Source of the DNA: Heyndrickxia coagulans DSM 1 = ATCC 7050
GTDB taxonomy: Bacteria > Bacillota > Bacilli > Bacillales > Bacillaceae_C
Assembly: GCF_000290615.1 (NCBI RefSeq)
Contig: NZ_ALAS01000215.1
Coordinates: 1 to 58,921, forward strand
Direction: 5' to 3'
Length of the DNA stretch: 58,921 nucleotides
The position numbers were made by a program, and so were the translations under genes. The notes beneath the pieces were generated by a model. The model worked only from the letters and a program-made list of their open reading frames with translations. It ran no database searches and was not told the origin of the DNA. Within the stretch, counting starts at the first letter, position 1; each line of letters starts with the position of its first letter. This document shows, one piece after another, positions 1-8,330 of this stretch.

Positions 1-276
1 CTCTAATTATTTAAATTATTACATATTTAGCCGCATTTTTGGGGGGGATAGTTAAATTATCACGAAAAATTTTTACTCCTCAGAGCTGATCCGGGAACCA
101 TGATGCTTCCGGCCAAGTCTCTGCAGTGCTTTTCATTGGCGCATTTTTCATTCGTTTCTTCAAGTAAAAGCATTCCTTCGTTGGGAATGATCTCCCGCCG
201 CTGCGCCATACTTGCATGGCAACGCGCCGGAAAAGATTTTACACATGTATGCTTCCCGTTTTCGTGACAATAAAAA
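1..276. other. Gene-poor left edge
   Basis: No gene can be supported here. The first 60 bases are AT-rich with a run of seven G. Short open frames on both strands lack a Shine-Dalgarno sequence and resemble nothing I know. Its right edge abuts the terminator of the haem operon. Confidence 0.5.
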
Positions 277-306
277 CGGCAGGTGCCAGCCGAATGCACC
301 ATGCCG
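271..306 (-). terminator. Rho-independent terminator of hemE-hemH-hemY
   Basis: Read on the minus strand, CGGCA-T-GGTGC pairs with GCACC-TGCCG (277-306, one bulged base) and is followed by TTTTTA. It lies just downstream of the hemY stop. Confidence 0.75.
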
Positions 307-322
307 CTTTCTTCATCACCTA

Positions 323-1753
323 TTAAAATTCAGCCCGAAGCCGGAAGTACCGGAGCATCTCGCTAACCGCCGCCCTTCCCTGGGAGATGCAGTCCGGCAC
401 GCCGACCCCGTTAAACGAGCTGCCGGCAAAAGAAATGCCCGGCAATTCGTTTTTGGCTGCCGCTAAAATTTTCCCGATTCTTGCTTTATGGCCCACCGTA
501 TATTGCGGCATCGCATATTTCCAGCGGGAAACAACAGTAAACTCCGGTTCTGCTGTTATTTCCATGATTTTATTTAAATCTTCCAGCACGATTTTCTGAA
601 TCCTGTCATCCGCGAGATCGACGACTGCGGATTCCGCTGACCGGCCGATATAGCAGCGGAGCAACGCCTTTCCTTCCGGTGCTGTATGCGGCCATTTTTT
701 ATGCGTCCAGGTGCAGGCGGTAATTGTATAATCACTGTTTCTCGTCACCACAAAGCCTGTCCCGTCAATGTCTTTTTTCACCGCGCTCTCCGGAAACGCC
801 ATCGAGACTGTTGCAACAGATGTGGATGGCACCTTTTCAAGCGGCGCAAAAAAAGCATACTTTGAAAAAATATGGGGGAGCGAAAAATGAGGAAGGGCCG
901 AGATAATATAATCCGCTGTGATGCGGGTTCCATTTGTCAGTGTGATCCTGTAATCCCCGCCGCCCGTACTCATTTCAACCGTATCCACTGTCACGCCCTT
1001 CATGACCGCCTCAGCGCCGATTTTTTCCTCAAGTGCTTCAACGAGCGTTTCGAGGCCGTTTTGAAAGGTTAAAAAAGCCCCCTTATTCCGGGTTGGCCTG
1101 GAGTCTTGCGCAAATTCCGCCGCTACTTTTTTCATGCCGAGGATCAGGCTTCGGTGTTTTTGGACAGCCTCGAAAAATTGAGGCTGCGTTGCCAGCACGC
1201 TCAGCTCGTCGACATCTCCGGCATACACCCCGAACAATAATGGTTCGACAAGGTTTTCCAGCACTTCTTCACCGAGCCGGTAGCGGACAAAATCCCCGAC
1301 TGACCGGTCTTCGCCGGTATTTTTCCGGGAAAGGATCAAATCGCAGAGCGCCCGGATTTTGCCGGTAACAGAAAACAAAGGAGAAGCAAAAAAAGGCGCC
1401 AATCTTGTCGGAATGCCCATCACAGAACCTCTTGGCACCGGATAGAGCTGTTGGTTTAATAAAATATAAGATTTGCCTGTCGCATTGGATACGAGGGAAG
1501 GCGACAGCCCGAGATCTTCTGCCAGATGCAAAGCGCTTTGCTTTCTTGCCAGAAAAGAATCCGGCCCGCGTTCAATGACAAATCCGTCCCGCCTGACCGT
1601 CTGGATTTTTCCGCCAAGCCGGCGCCCTTTTTCCAACAATATCACATCAAACGGCAGCTGTTGGTCCTCAACAAGGCGCCGCAAATAATAAGCAGCTGTC
1701 AAGCCGGTGATTCCGCCGCCAAGCACAGCTACTTTTTTTCTGTTTCCGGCCAT
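323..1753 (-). CDS. hemY: Coproporphyrinogen III oxidase (HemY/CgoX, protoporphyrinogen oxidase family)
   Basis: FAD-dependent oxidase that aromatises coproporphyrinogen III to coproporphyrin III in the coproporphyrin-dependent haem branch of Gram-positive bacteria; expected peripheral membrane or cytosolic. The N-terminus carries the FAD dinucleotide-binding motif (VLGGGITGLTAAYYL), and the C-terminus has the family's closing FAD region (GISFAGSSFNGVGVPDCI). The frame can be read from 1783, but no Shine-Dalgarno sequence precedes that ATG. The ATG at 1753, giving MAGNRKK, has AGAAGGTG about 6 bases upstream and leaves 476 residues, normal for the family. It is the last gene of hemE-hemH-hemY, 68 bases after hemH. 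Family assignment is secure; the exact substrate (copro- rather than protoporphyrinogen) is inferred from what is known for Firmicutes. Confidence 0.95.
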   Translation of the reverse strand: MAGNRKKVAVLGGGITGLTAAYYLRRLVEDQQLPFDVILLEKGRRLGGKIQTVRRDGFVIERGPDSFLARKQSALHLAEDLGLSPSLVSNATGKSYILLNQQLYPVPRGSVMGIPTRLAPFFASPLFSVTGKIRALCDLILSRKNTGEDRSVGDFVRYRLGEEVLENLVEPLLFGVYAGDVDELSVLATQPQFFEAVQKHRSLILGMKKVAAEFAQDSRPTRNKGAFLTFQNGLETLVEALEEKIGAEAVMKGVTVDTVEMSTGGGDYRITLTNGTRITADYIISALPHFSLPHIFSKYAFFAPLEKVPSTSVATVSMAFPESAVKKDIDGTGFVVTRNSDYTITACTWTHKKWPHTAPEGKALLRCYIGRSAESAVVDLADDRIQKIVLEDLNKIMEITAEPEFTVVSRWKYAMPQYTVGHKARIGKILAAAKNELPGISFAGSSFNGVGVPDCISQGRAAVSEMLRYFRLRAEF

Positions 1754-1821
1754 TGTCAGCACCTTCTTTGGCAATAATGTCATGTTTTATGGAAATCCGT
1801 GAAAAAATCTCAGGCGGCTGC

Positions 1822-2772
1822 CTATTCTTGCGGCAGCAACCCTGATTTTGTTTTTTTCAAAACAGCCTCAGCCAGCGAATCAATAAAAGCCGGGTTGTCA
1901 TTCGGCATTTCCGGGCGGTAATACGATGCGCCAACTGAATCGCAAACTGCCTTGCACTCATAATCATTATCATATAAAACTTCCAGATGTTCCGCAACGA
2001 ACCCGACCGGCGCATAAATGAAGGCTTTATAATGATGTTTTTCATACAGCGTTCTTGTAAGGTCTTGCACATCGGGGCCGAGCCACGGATCCGGCGTATT
2101 GCCTGCACTTTGCCAGCCGACTGCATACGTCTGCACGCCCGCTGCCTCCGCAATCAGATCAGCGGTTTCCCGGATTTGTTCCGGATACGGATCGCCGTAC
2201 TGCAGAATTTTTTCCGGAAGGCTGTGGGCGGATACAATCAAGCAGGAAGACGTGCGTTCTTCTTCACTCATTGTAGCATACGTTTTCTTCAATTGATGTG
2301 CCCAAAAATCGACAAATTTCGGTTCATCATACCAGCTTTCGACCGATTGGATGGCGGGCCCGCCCAGTTTTGCCGCTGTTTCTTTCGCCCTTTCATTGTA
2401 CGATTTCACGCTGAAAGCCGAGTAATGCGGCGCAAGCACGATCGATACCGCTTCTTCAATACCGTCATCATGCATTTGTTTGACTGCATCTTCAATAAAA
2501 GGTTCAATATGTTTTAAGCCGATATAAGCTTTAAATTCTGCCCCGTCTTGCCGTTCATTCAACCTCGATTCAAGCGCATATGCCTGGTTTTCCGTTATTT
2601 TGGCAAGCGGGGACAAGCCTCCGATTGCTTTATACCGGCGTTTCAAATCTTCCAGCAACTCATCCTGGGGCCTTCTCCCGTGCCGGATATGGGTATAGTA
2701 ACGCTCAATATCTTCTTCTTTATACGGCGTGCCGTACGCCATCACGAGCAGTCCGATTTTTTTCTTTTCCAT
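1822..2772 (-). CDS. hemH: Coproporphyrin ferrochelatase
   Basis: Inserts Fe2+ into coproporphyrin III to make coproheme; soluble monomeric ferrochelatase of the Bacillus type (316 residues, close to the usual 310). The conserved metal-binding His183 in [10 protein letters not shown] and the Glu264 region ([13 protein letters not shown]) are both present. The start ATG overlaps the hemE stop by one base (TAATG), with AGGAGG just upstream, so the two are translationally coupled. Order hemE-hemH-hemY is the B. subtilis order. Confidence is high. Confidence 0.97.
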   Translation of the reverse strand: MEKKKIGLLVMAYGTPYKEEDIERYYTHIRHGRRPQDELLEDLKRRYKAIGGLSPLAKITENQAYALESRLNERQDGAEFKAYIGLKHIEPFIEDAVKQMHDDGIEEAVSIVLAPHYSAFSVKSYNERAKETAAKLGGPAIQSVESWYDEPKFVDFWAHQLKKTYATMSEEERTSSCLIVSAHSLPEKILQYGDPYPEQIRETADLIAEAAGVQTYAVGWQSAGNTPDPWLGPDVQDLTRTLYEKHHYKAFIYAPVGFVAEHLEVLYDNDYECKAVCDSVGASYYRPEMPNDNPAFIDSLAEAVLKKTKSGLLPQE

Positions 2773-3827
2773 TATGCTTCCTCCTGTTGTTTTCTTTCGC
2801 TGTATTCATGAATAAACGTTGTCAGCCTTTTTAATGTTTCCGGACGGACATCAGGGGTGACACCATGCCCGAGGTTAAAGATGTAACCCGGCTGCGCCAT
2901 GCCTTCGTCCAGTATGGCGGCCGCCTTTTCTTGAATAACTTCCCACGGGGCCAAGAGCACGGCGGGGTCAAGATTCCCCTGGATTGCTTTTGTCACGCCG
3001 AGCGCGCGCGCTTTTTGGATCGGCAGCCGCCAGTCGAGGCCAACCACATCAATTGGCAGGCTGTTCCATTCCAGCGCCAGATGACCGGCCCCGACACCGA
3101 ACAGGATGAATGGGGCATTCTCTTTTTGCAATGCGGTAAATATCCGTTCCATCACAGGTTTAATATAATTGCGGTAATCCGCTGCATTTAAAGCGCCCAC
3201 CCATGAATCAAATATTTGGATGGCACTCGCACCGGCTTTGATTTGCGCTTTTACATACACAATGATCATATCTGCCAGTTTTTCCATCAGTGCAAACCAC
3301 GCTTTTGGTTCTGTATACATAAACGCTTTTGTTTTTCGATAATCTTTTGAAGGCCCCCCTTCAATCATATAACTGGCCAAAGTAAAAGGCGCGCCGGAAA
3401 ATCCGATCAATGGAACCGTCAATTGTTCCTCCGTTAACAGCCGGATCGTCTCCAGTACATAGGGAACATCTTCTTCCGGATACAACTCCCCCAATTTTTC
3501 CACATCTTTTAACGAAGAAACTGGGTTATGTATAACAGGGCCTGCCCCTTTGAGGATTTCAACTTCCACACCGAGGGCGGGGAGCGGTGTCATGATATCT
3601 TTATAAAGAATGGCGGCATCCACATCATAATGCTCTACCGGCAGCCTTGTCACATATGCGCAAAGTTCCGGCTGATGCGTGATGTCGAACAGAGAATACT
3701 TTTCTTTCAGTTTACGGTACTCGGGCTGGGATCTGCCGGCCTGCCGCATATACCAGACGGGGACGCGGCCTGCCTGTTCTCCCCTTGCCGCTTTTAAAAG
3801 GGAATCGTTTAAGATCTTTTTCTTCAA
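2772..3827 (-). CDS. hemE: Uroporphyrinogen decarboxylase
   Basis: Decarboxylates the four acetate side chains of uroporphyrinogen III to give coproporphyrinogen III; cytosolic homodimer. The N-terminal signature [16 protein letters not shown] binds substrate carboxylates, the conserved Asp is in [14 protein letters not shown], and the C-terminal [14 protein letters not shown] block matches the family. Length 351 is typical. ATG 3827 is preceded by AGGAGGATAAC. It is the first gene of the haem operon and diverges from hmoB, so synthesis and turnover of haem are encoded back to back. Confidence 0.97.
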   Translation of the reverse strand: MKKKILNDSLLKAARGEQAGRVPVWYMRQAGRSQPEYRKLKEKYSLFDITHQPELCAYVTRLPVEHYDVDAAILYKDIMTPLPALGVEVEILKGAGPVIHNPVSSLKDVEKLGELYPEEDVPYVLETIRLLTEEQLTVPLIGFSGAPFTLASYMIEGGPSKDYRKTKAFMYTEPKAWFALMEKLADMIIVYVKAQIKAGASAIQIFDSWVGALNAADYRNYIKPVMERIFTALQKENAPFILFGVGAGHLALEWNSLPIDVVGLDWRLPIQKARALGVTKAIQGNLDPAVLLAPWEVIQEKAAAILDEGMAQPGYIFNLGHGVTPDVRPETLKRLTTFIHEYSERKQQEEA

Positions 3828-4236
3828 ATGTTATCCTCCTCACGCCACACAGTCACCATTTATTTTATAATAATTCTTTTCAAATAAAAACTATTTTATC
3901 CTGAGAGGGCAATATCTTTTTTTACTATAATCGTTTCAAAAAGCATTGTGCAGCCAGCTCTTCCAACTGTCACAAATTTGCCGTATTTTGCTTTTCCCCG
4001 GTTTGTACGCGAAATTCAGCCTGTGTCCGCTATCGGCCCGGTTTTTCCATTATTATCTAATTTTTTGCCGTTTCCTTCCCTCCGGCGCCTCCCCGGCACA
4101 GGCAGAAAAGATGAAAAGGCGTGAGCCGCTTCCCTATTTATTAACCGCTTTCAGCCGTCGTCTTTATTTTGAAAAACTTTACAAATTGAACAGCGGAAAG
4201 ATATACGTTAAACTGGAAGCAAAGAGGGGTGATAGA
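3828..4236. other. Divergent hemE / hmoB promoter region
   Basis: 409 bases between the two start codons. It is AT-rich next to hemE. A plus-strand TATAAT lies at 3926-3931 with no good -35 box. The hmoB frame stays open upstream to 3946, but without a Shine-Dalgarno sequence or protein similarity, so I treat that part as non-coding. Confidence 0.4.
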
Positions 4237-4749
4237 ATGAATGCATATATCACAACGGGTACTTATGACTTTCTCTTAAAAATAAAGGAAAAGTATCCCG
4301 ATGAAAAGATGGTGCTGCTGCAGAACTCGGAACATGCGCTGTTGTTGCACGAAACGGAGGGGAAAACCGTTTTTGCCTCGCCACGCCGTTATCAGCTGGC
4401 TGCCTCCAGCGGAAATTTGGAAGACGGCATATTCTTCATTTTTACCCATCTTCCGATTCCGGATGAAGGAAAACCGGTTTACGAATTCCACTTCAAAAAA
4501 AACACCCCGGCCATAGAAAGCAAGCCCGGCTTTGCAGCATACCGGCTCCTCCGCCCGGTAAAAGGGGATACGTATATCGCCATTACCGGCTGGAAAGACG
4601 AAGAGAGTTTCGAAAAGTGGAAGCGTTCCATTGATTATTTGCTCGTCCACAGCCTGGATCTGACAGAAATTGGCGCAAACAAGATCACGTATGACGCCCC
4701 AGCTTTTACAAAAGAATATGTCATCCCGCAAGATGAAGAGGAAGGATAA
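4237..4749 (+). CDS. hmoB: Heme-degrading monooxygenase HmoB (YhgC)
   Basis: Antibiotic-biosynthesis-monooxygenase-fold protein expected to cleave haem oxidatively and release iron. The 170-residue product starts MNAYITTGTYDFLLKI and aligns by eye with B. subtilis HmoB along its whole length (LLQ..E.A.L.HET.G.TVF near the start, PGFEA-like KPGFAAYRLLRPV.GDTYI in the ABM domain, residues ~95-160). The start is ATG 4237, with AGAGGGGTG about 6 bases upstream; 97 codons of open frame before it are ignored. The position divergent to hemE is conserved in Bacillus. A hairpin terminator follows directly. Confidence 0.9.
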   Translation: MNAYITTGTYDFLLKIKEKYPDEKMVLLQNSEHALLLHETEGKTVFASPRRYQLAASSGNLEDGIFFIFTHLPIPDEGKPVYEFHFKKNTPAIESKPGFAAYRLLRPVKGDTYIAITGWKDEESFEKWKRSIDYLLVHSLDLTEIGANKITYDAPAFTKEYVIPQDEEEG

Positions 4750-4750
4750 A

Positions 4751-4786
4751 CAGATCCCGGCCGCCTGCTCAGGCAGCCGGGATCTG
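4751..4786 (+). terminator. Hairpin terminator after hmoB
   Basis: CAGATCCCGGC pairs perfectly with GCCGGGATCTG one base after the hmoB stop. The T tract is weak (TTGCTGT). Confidence 0.6.
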
Positions 4787-5123
4787 TTGCTGTAACCGCC
4801 CGTTAAGCAGGCTGCCGGCCGGCCCCGCGATATACACGGACCATTTCAGGAACCGGAAGAATGGGCGATTGGAAAAATTCCAGAGCGGGAAAGTGGGAGT
4901 GCCAATCGGGAAAAAAATTTAGTCCGCAGCCTGTCTTTCCGCGCCCGGCCTGCAAATCAGCCGCGAAAAAGGCAGGCCAGTACAGAGATTCAAAAACTAG
5001 GTACACTGATTTGCAAAGGTTCCGGAACAGGATAGGCAGGTAAAACCGTGCCTGCACGCCCAGCAGATGGCCTGCGGCATGATCCGGAGGGTGGCAGGCA
5101 TTATCGTGACAGTCACCCATTTC
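4787..5123. other. Gene-free leader upstream of the permease
   Basis: About 340 bases with no supported gene. A GGGTG/CACCC inverted repeat lies around 5087-5117. It leads into the Shine-Dalgarno-sequestering hairpin at 5124-5159, so this stretch may be a long 5' leader. No known riboswitch core was recognised. Confidence 0.35.
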
Positions 5124-5159
5124 TTGCCCCCGCCATATATTGCATCAAGAAGGGGGCAA
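5124..5159 (+). promoter_or_regulatory. Hairpin hiding the permease Shine-Dalgarno sequence
   Basis: TTGCCCCC (5124-5131) is the exact complement of GGGGGCAA (5152-5159), which comprises the ribosome-binding site and the A of the ATG at 5159. The loop is 20 bases. If it forms, it would block translation start. Confidence 0.4.
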
Positions 5160-6559
5160 TGGAAATGGGCATTGATTTGACTGCCATTCACTTTGTATAT
5201 TTGATGTTTATTCTTTTCATTATCCTGATGATGGTCCTGAAAAAGGATACGTCCCTTGTATGTATTGCCGGTATTTTCATCATTGCATGGATTGCAACTG
5301 GATCGTTCACTGCGTCTGTCAGCGGTATTTTTACGAGTTTTGTATTTGCGATCAAAGAATTGCTGCCCATCATTCTTGTCATTTCCATAATCGTCTCGAT
5401 GAGCAGGAGCATGCTTGATACCGGAATCAATGATGTGATGGTGGCCCCGTTCGCAAAACTGATAAAAGGGCCGAATCTTGCTTTTTGGATCATCGGCTTT
5501 TTAATGCTGTTTATCTCGACTTTCTTTTGGCCATCCCCTGCTGTCGCGCTGATGGGGGCTGTGCTTTTGCCGGTTGCGATCCGGGTCGGGCTGCCGGCGA
5601 TCGGCGTGGCTGTTGCCATGAACTTGTTCGGGCACGGGATCGCCCTCTCCGGCGACTATGTCATCCAAGGGGCGCCGAAACTGACGGCTGACGGCGCCGG
5701 CATTCCTGTATCGTCCGTCATAGAAGCAAGCGTCCCACTCGTCATTGTGATGGGCGTGGTGACGACCGTTACCGCTTTTTTGCTGCTTAAACGCGATATG
5801 AAAAAAGGCTTGCTTGCTGCCGGAGAGAAACCGGCCGGGAGCACTGCACCGCCTGATGCAAAAGTCCCCGGGCTCAAGCCGGTATACAAAAAACTTTTTG
5901 CTTTTTTTATTCCTGTGTTTTTCATCCTTGACATCGTTGCCATGGTTCTTTTTCATTTGCAGGGGGATGCGGCAACCGCACTCGTTGGCGGCACCTCGAT
6001 CATGATCTTGCTTCTCATTACAATGGCCGGTTCCCGTAAAAGCGGCTTTGAAAAAGTGACAAAATATTTGATAGACGGCCTGCAGTTCGGTTTCCAGGTG
6101 TTCGGCCCCGTCATTCCGATTGCCGCATTTTTCTATCTTGGCGGCGATGGTTTCCATACGATGATCGGCGCCGATCTGCCGGGCGCTTCACGGGGGATTG
6201 TAAATGATCTCGGCGGCGCCCTGGCATCGGTTATGCCGGTCTCAAAAGAAATCGGCGCACTGACAACAGCCGGAGTCGGCGTCATTACCGGCCTTGACGG
6301 TTCGGGATTTTCCGGCATTTCGCTCGCCGGCTCAATTGCAGCGCTGTTTGCCCATGCAATCGGTTCGGGAGCCGCCACCCTGACCGCGCTTGGGCAAATT
6401 GCCGCAATTTTTGTCGGCGGGGGAACGATCATTCCGTGGGCATTAATTCCAGCTGCTGCCATTTGCAATGTCGACCCGTTTGAACTGGCAAGGCGCAATT
6501 TAATCCCTGTCATCACCGGCCTCATTGTGACAACAATTGTCGCGATGTTTCTAATCTGA
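5159..6559 (+). CDS. Multi-pass membrane permease, ion-transporter type
   Basis: About 466 residues, nearly all hydrophobic segments (roughly 11-12 predicted membrane helices), with one cytoplasmic linker around residues 220-255. The layout and the glycine-rich half-repeat (FGHGIALSGDYVIQGAP; a second cluster near GLDGSGFSGISLAGS) resemble the GntP/CitM-like ion-transporter superfamily of carboxylate or anion permeases. The substrate cannot be read from sequence. ATG 5159 follows GGGGG closely; ATG 5165 gives better spacing and is the alternative. The next gene encodes an M20 amidohydrolase, so uptake of an N-acylated amino acid or small peptide is possible, but this is inference. Confidence 0.75.
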   Translation: MEMGIDLTAIHFVYLMFILFIILMMVLKKDTSLVCIAGIFIIAWIATGSFTASVSGIFTSFVFAIKELLPIILVISIIVSMSRSMLDTGINDVMVAPFAKLIKGPNLAFWIIGFLMLFISTFFWPSPAVALMGAVLLPVAIRVGLPAIGVAVAMNLFGHGIALSGDYVIQGAPKLTADGAGIPVSSVIEASVPLVIVMGVVTTVTAFLLLKRDMKKGLLAAGEKPAGSTAPPDAKVPGLKPVYKKLFAFFIPVFFILDIVAMVLFHLQGDAATALVGGTSIMILLLITMAGSRKSGFEKVTKYLIDGLQFGFQVFGPVIPIAAFFYLGGDGFHTMIGADLPGASRGIVNDLGGALASVMPVSKEIGALTTAGVGVITGLDGSGFSGISLAGSIAALFAHAIGSGAATLTALGQIAAIFVGGGTIIPWALIPAAAICNVDPFELARRNLIPVITGLIVTTIVAMFLI

Positions 6560-6688
6560 CCGCAGAGCAGGCTGGAAACGGGGCGGCTGAAGCTATGGTC
6601 TCTCCATTCGCGCAGGCCAACAGCGGCCCGTTTAGACACGGTGCTGTAATGGATGGAGTAAGGCGCCCGTCCATTCACATATGCCAAC

Positions 6689-6724
6689 AGCGGCAGCCTG
6701 CATCCGCAGGTGCCGCTTCCTTTT
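6689..6724 (+). terminator. Terminator after the permease gene
   Basis: AGCGGCA/TGCCGCT (6689-6695, 6711-6717) with inner CCTGC/GCAGG, followed by TCCTTTT. Confidence 0.75.
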
Positions 6725-6764
6725 AGCTGTTACCGCGATAAAGCAGCAGACTTTTTCACAATTA

Positions 6765-6773
6765 TGGTATAAT
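6765..6773 (+). promoter_or_regulatory. Extended -10 promoter of yhaA
   Basis: TGGTATAAT, a perfect -10 with TGn extension, 31 bases before the start codon of the amidohydrolase; no convincing -35. Confidence 0.6.
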
Positions 6774-6803
6774 AGTAAAAATAACAGGTTGGGGGAATCG
6801 CAG

Positions 6804-7985
6804 ATGACAGTGTTGGAAAAATTACATAAAAAACTGGACGGTTTTTACCCGGAAATGGTGGAGACAAGAAGATATCTCCATATGCACCCGGAACTGTCCT
6901 TTAAAGAAGTAGAAACAGCCCGTTATATTTCTGATTTTTACAAAAACCTCGGCATCCGGCCGCGCGAACATGTCGGCGGAAACGGTGTCGTCGCCCGTAT
7001 AAAAGGCGCAAAGCCGGGAAAAACAATTGCGCTCCGGGCCGATTTTGACGCGCTGCCGATTCAGGAAGAAAATGATGTGCCCTATCAATCACAGGTGCCG
7101 GGTGTGATGCACGCATGCGGACACGACGGGCATACGGCGGCACTGCTGATGCTCGCCAAAGCCATACATGAAGTGAAAAGCGAATTGGAAGGCGAGTATG
7201 TTTTCATCCATCAACATGCCGAAGAATACGCGCCGGGCGGGGCAAAAGCCATGATCGAAGACGGCTGTCTCGAAGGCGTGGACGCCATTTTCGGCACGCA
7301 TTTATGGGCAACGGTCCCGGTTGGCCACATCCAGTACCGGAAAGGGCCGTTCATGGCGGCTGCCGACCGGTTTGAAGTGACGATCCAGGGCCATGGCGGG
7401 CATGGCGCCCAGCCCCATCTTTCGAAAGATGCAGTCGTGGCCGGTGCGCAACTTGTCACGAATCTCCAGCAAGTCATCAGCCGCCGGATTAATCCGATCC
7501 GGTCCGCGGTTTTAACGGTCGGGTCCTTTTCTTCCGGCGATGCTTTCAATATCATTGCCGATACGGCGAAAATCACGGGCACGGTCCGGACATTTGACGA
7601 AGATGTGCGGGACAGGGTGGAAAAAGAAATCGAAAGGATCATCCAAGGCACATGCCTGGCCGCGGACTGCACATATGATTATGACTATTTCCGCGGATAT
7701 CCGCCGGTTGTGAACCATGAGGCTGAAACAGCATTTTTGGCGGACTGCGCAAAAGAAATCGAAGGCGTCACCCAAGTGGAAGAAGTCGACCCGTCGATGA
7801 TCGGGGAAGATTTTGCCTATTACTTACAGCATGTAAAAGGCGCCTTTTTCTTTACAGGGGCGGACCCGGAAAAAGCCGACCCGGCCTATCCGCATCACCA
7901 TCCGCGCTTTGACATTCATGAAAAAGCGATGCTCATTGCCGCCAAAACTTTGGGCGCAGCAGCCATCCGGTACCAGAACGCCTGA
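6804..7985 (+). CDS. yhaA: M20-family amidohydrolase (YhaA-like)
   Basis: Zinc-dependent amidohydrolase of the M20/HipO-AmhX group, which releases free amino acids from N-acyl or hippurate-like conjugates; cytosolic. Key motifs are ALRADFDALPIQEE (metal and catalytic region), MHACGHDGHTA (metal histidines), QHAEE (catalytic Glu-Glu) and a C-terminal YPHHHPRFD metal ligand. Dimerisation domain lies around residues 180-295. Length 393, against ~396 for B. subtilis YhaA. ATG 6804 is chosen because GGGGGAA precedes it and the longer frame from 6681 runs through a terminator. It has its own extended -10 promoter, a terminator behind it, and converges with ecsB. Confidence 0.88.
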   Translation: MTVLEKLHKKLDGFYPEMVETRRYLHMHPELSFKEVETARYISDFYKNLGIRPREHVGGNGVVARIKGAKPGKTIALRADFDALPIQEENDVPYQSQVPGVMHACGHDGHTAALLMLAKAIHEVKSELEGEYVFIHQHAEEYAPGGAKAMIEDGCLEGVDAIFGTHLWATVPVGHIQYRKGPFMAAADRFEVTIQGHGGHGAQPHLSKDAVVAGAQLVTNLQQVISRRINPIRSAVLTVGSFSSGDAFNIIADTAKITGTVRTFDEDVRDRVEKEIERIIQGTCLAADCTYDYDYFRGYPPVVNHEAETAFLADCAKEIEGVTQVEEVDPSMIGEDFAYYLQHVKGAFFFTGADPEKADPAYPHHHPRFDIHEKAMLIAAKTLGAAAIRYQNA

Positions 7986-8012
7986 AAAAGCGCTCAAGCA
8001 TCAGCGTTGCCA

Positions 8013-8046
8013 GCCCGGCTTTTTTCCTGGCAAGCCGGGCGTTTTG
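8013..8046 (+). terminator. Terminator after yhaA
   Basis: GCCCGGCT (8013-8020) pairs with AGCCGGGC (8033-8040), followed by GTTTTG. Confidence 0.65.
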
Positions 8047-8180
8047 AAAAACCGCTGCAGGCGTAGGGGCCGTTTTTTCGGCAAAAACTTGCAATTGCTA
8101 ATGCAAGGGGCGGCTTTTTGGCCGGTGGCTGAAACGCCATAGACGGGCGCATTGCTAAAAACGGCACCGGACGGATTGGG

Positions 8181-8226
8181 CATGAAAAAACGGCACAGGC
8201 TCTCCGGCTTGTGCCGTTTTTTCATG
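8181..8226. terminator. Bidirectional terminator between yhaA and ecsB
   Basis: A 17-bp perfect inverted repeat (CATGAAAAAACGGCACA and its complement) with A6 and T6 tracts on the two sides, suited to stop transcription from both converging genes. The left arm can also pair with a second copy of the right arm at 8276-8295. Confidence 0.8.
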
Positions 8227-8308
8227 TTTACGGGCAGGTTGCCACCTGCTTTAACCGAACCCGCCGCTTGCATGAGGAGCCTGTGCCGTTTTTTTAAGTT
8301 GACGGACA
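8211..8308 (+). repeat. Tandem duplication of a terminator arm
   Basis: The ~29 bases starting TGTGCCGTTTTTT at 8210 recur at about 8282, with about five substitutions, including the following ACGG.CAGG segment. The two copies flank about 45 bases of spacer. Confidence 0.55.
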
Positions 8309-8330
8309 GGGCATGCACTCCGGCCCGACG

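Noticed and set aside
60-302. Minus-strand open frame of 80 codons beyond hemY
   Set aside because: Contains the hemY terminator hairpin, has no ribosome-binding site and no recognisable protein features.
1857-2153. Open frames on either strand inside hemH, hemE, yhaN, prsA and other genes
   Set aside because: They are shadows of strongly supported genes, with no ribosome-binding sites or protein similarity.
3946-4236. N-terminal extension of hmoB by 97 codons
   Set aside because: No Shine-Dalgarno sequence, and homologues start at MNAYIT; a good ribosome-binding site precedes ATG 4237.
5084-5117. T-box riboswitch antiterminator (AGGGTGG motif)
   Set aside because: Only AGGGTGGCA matches; the following core ACCGCG and a specifier stem were not found.
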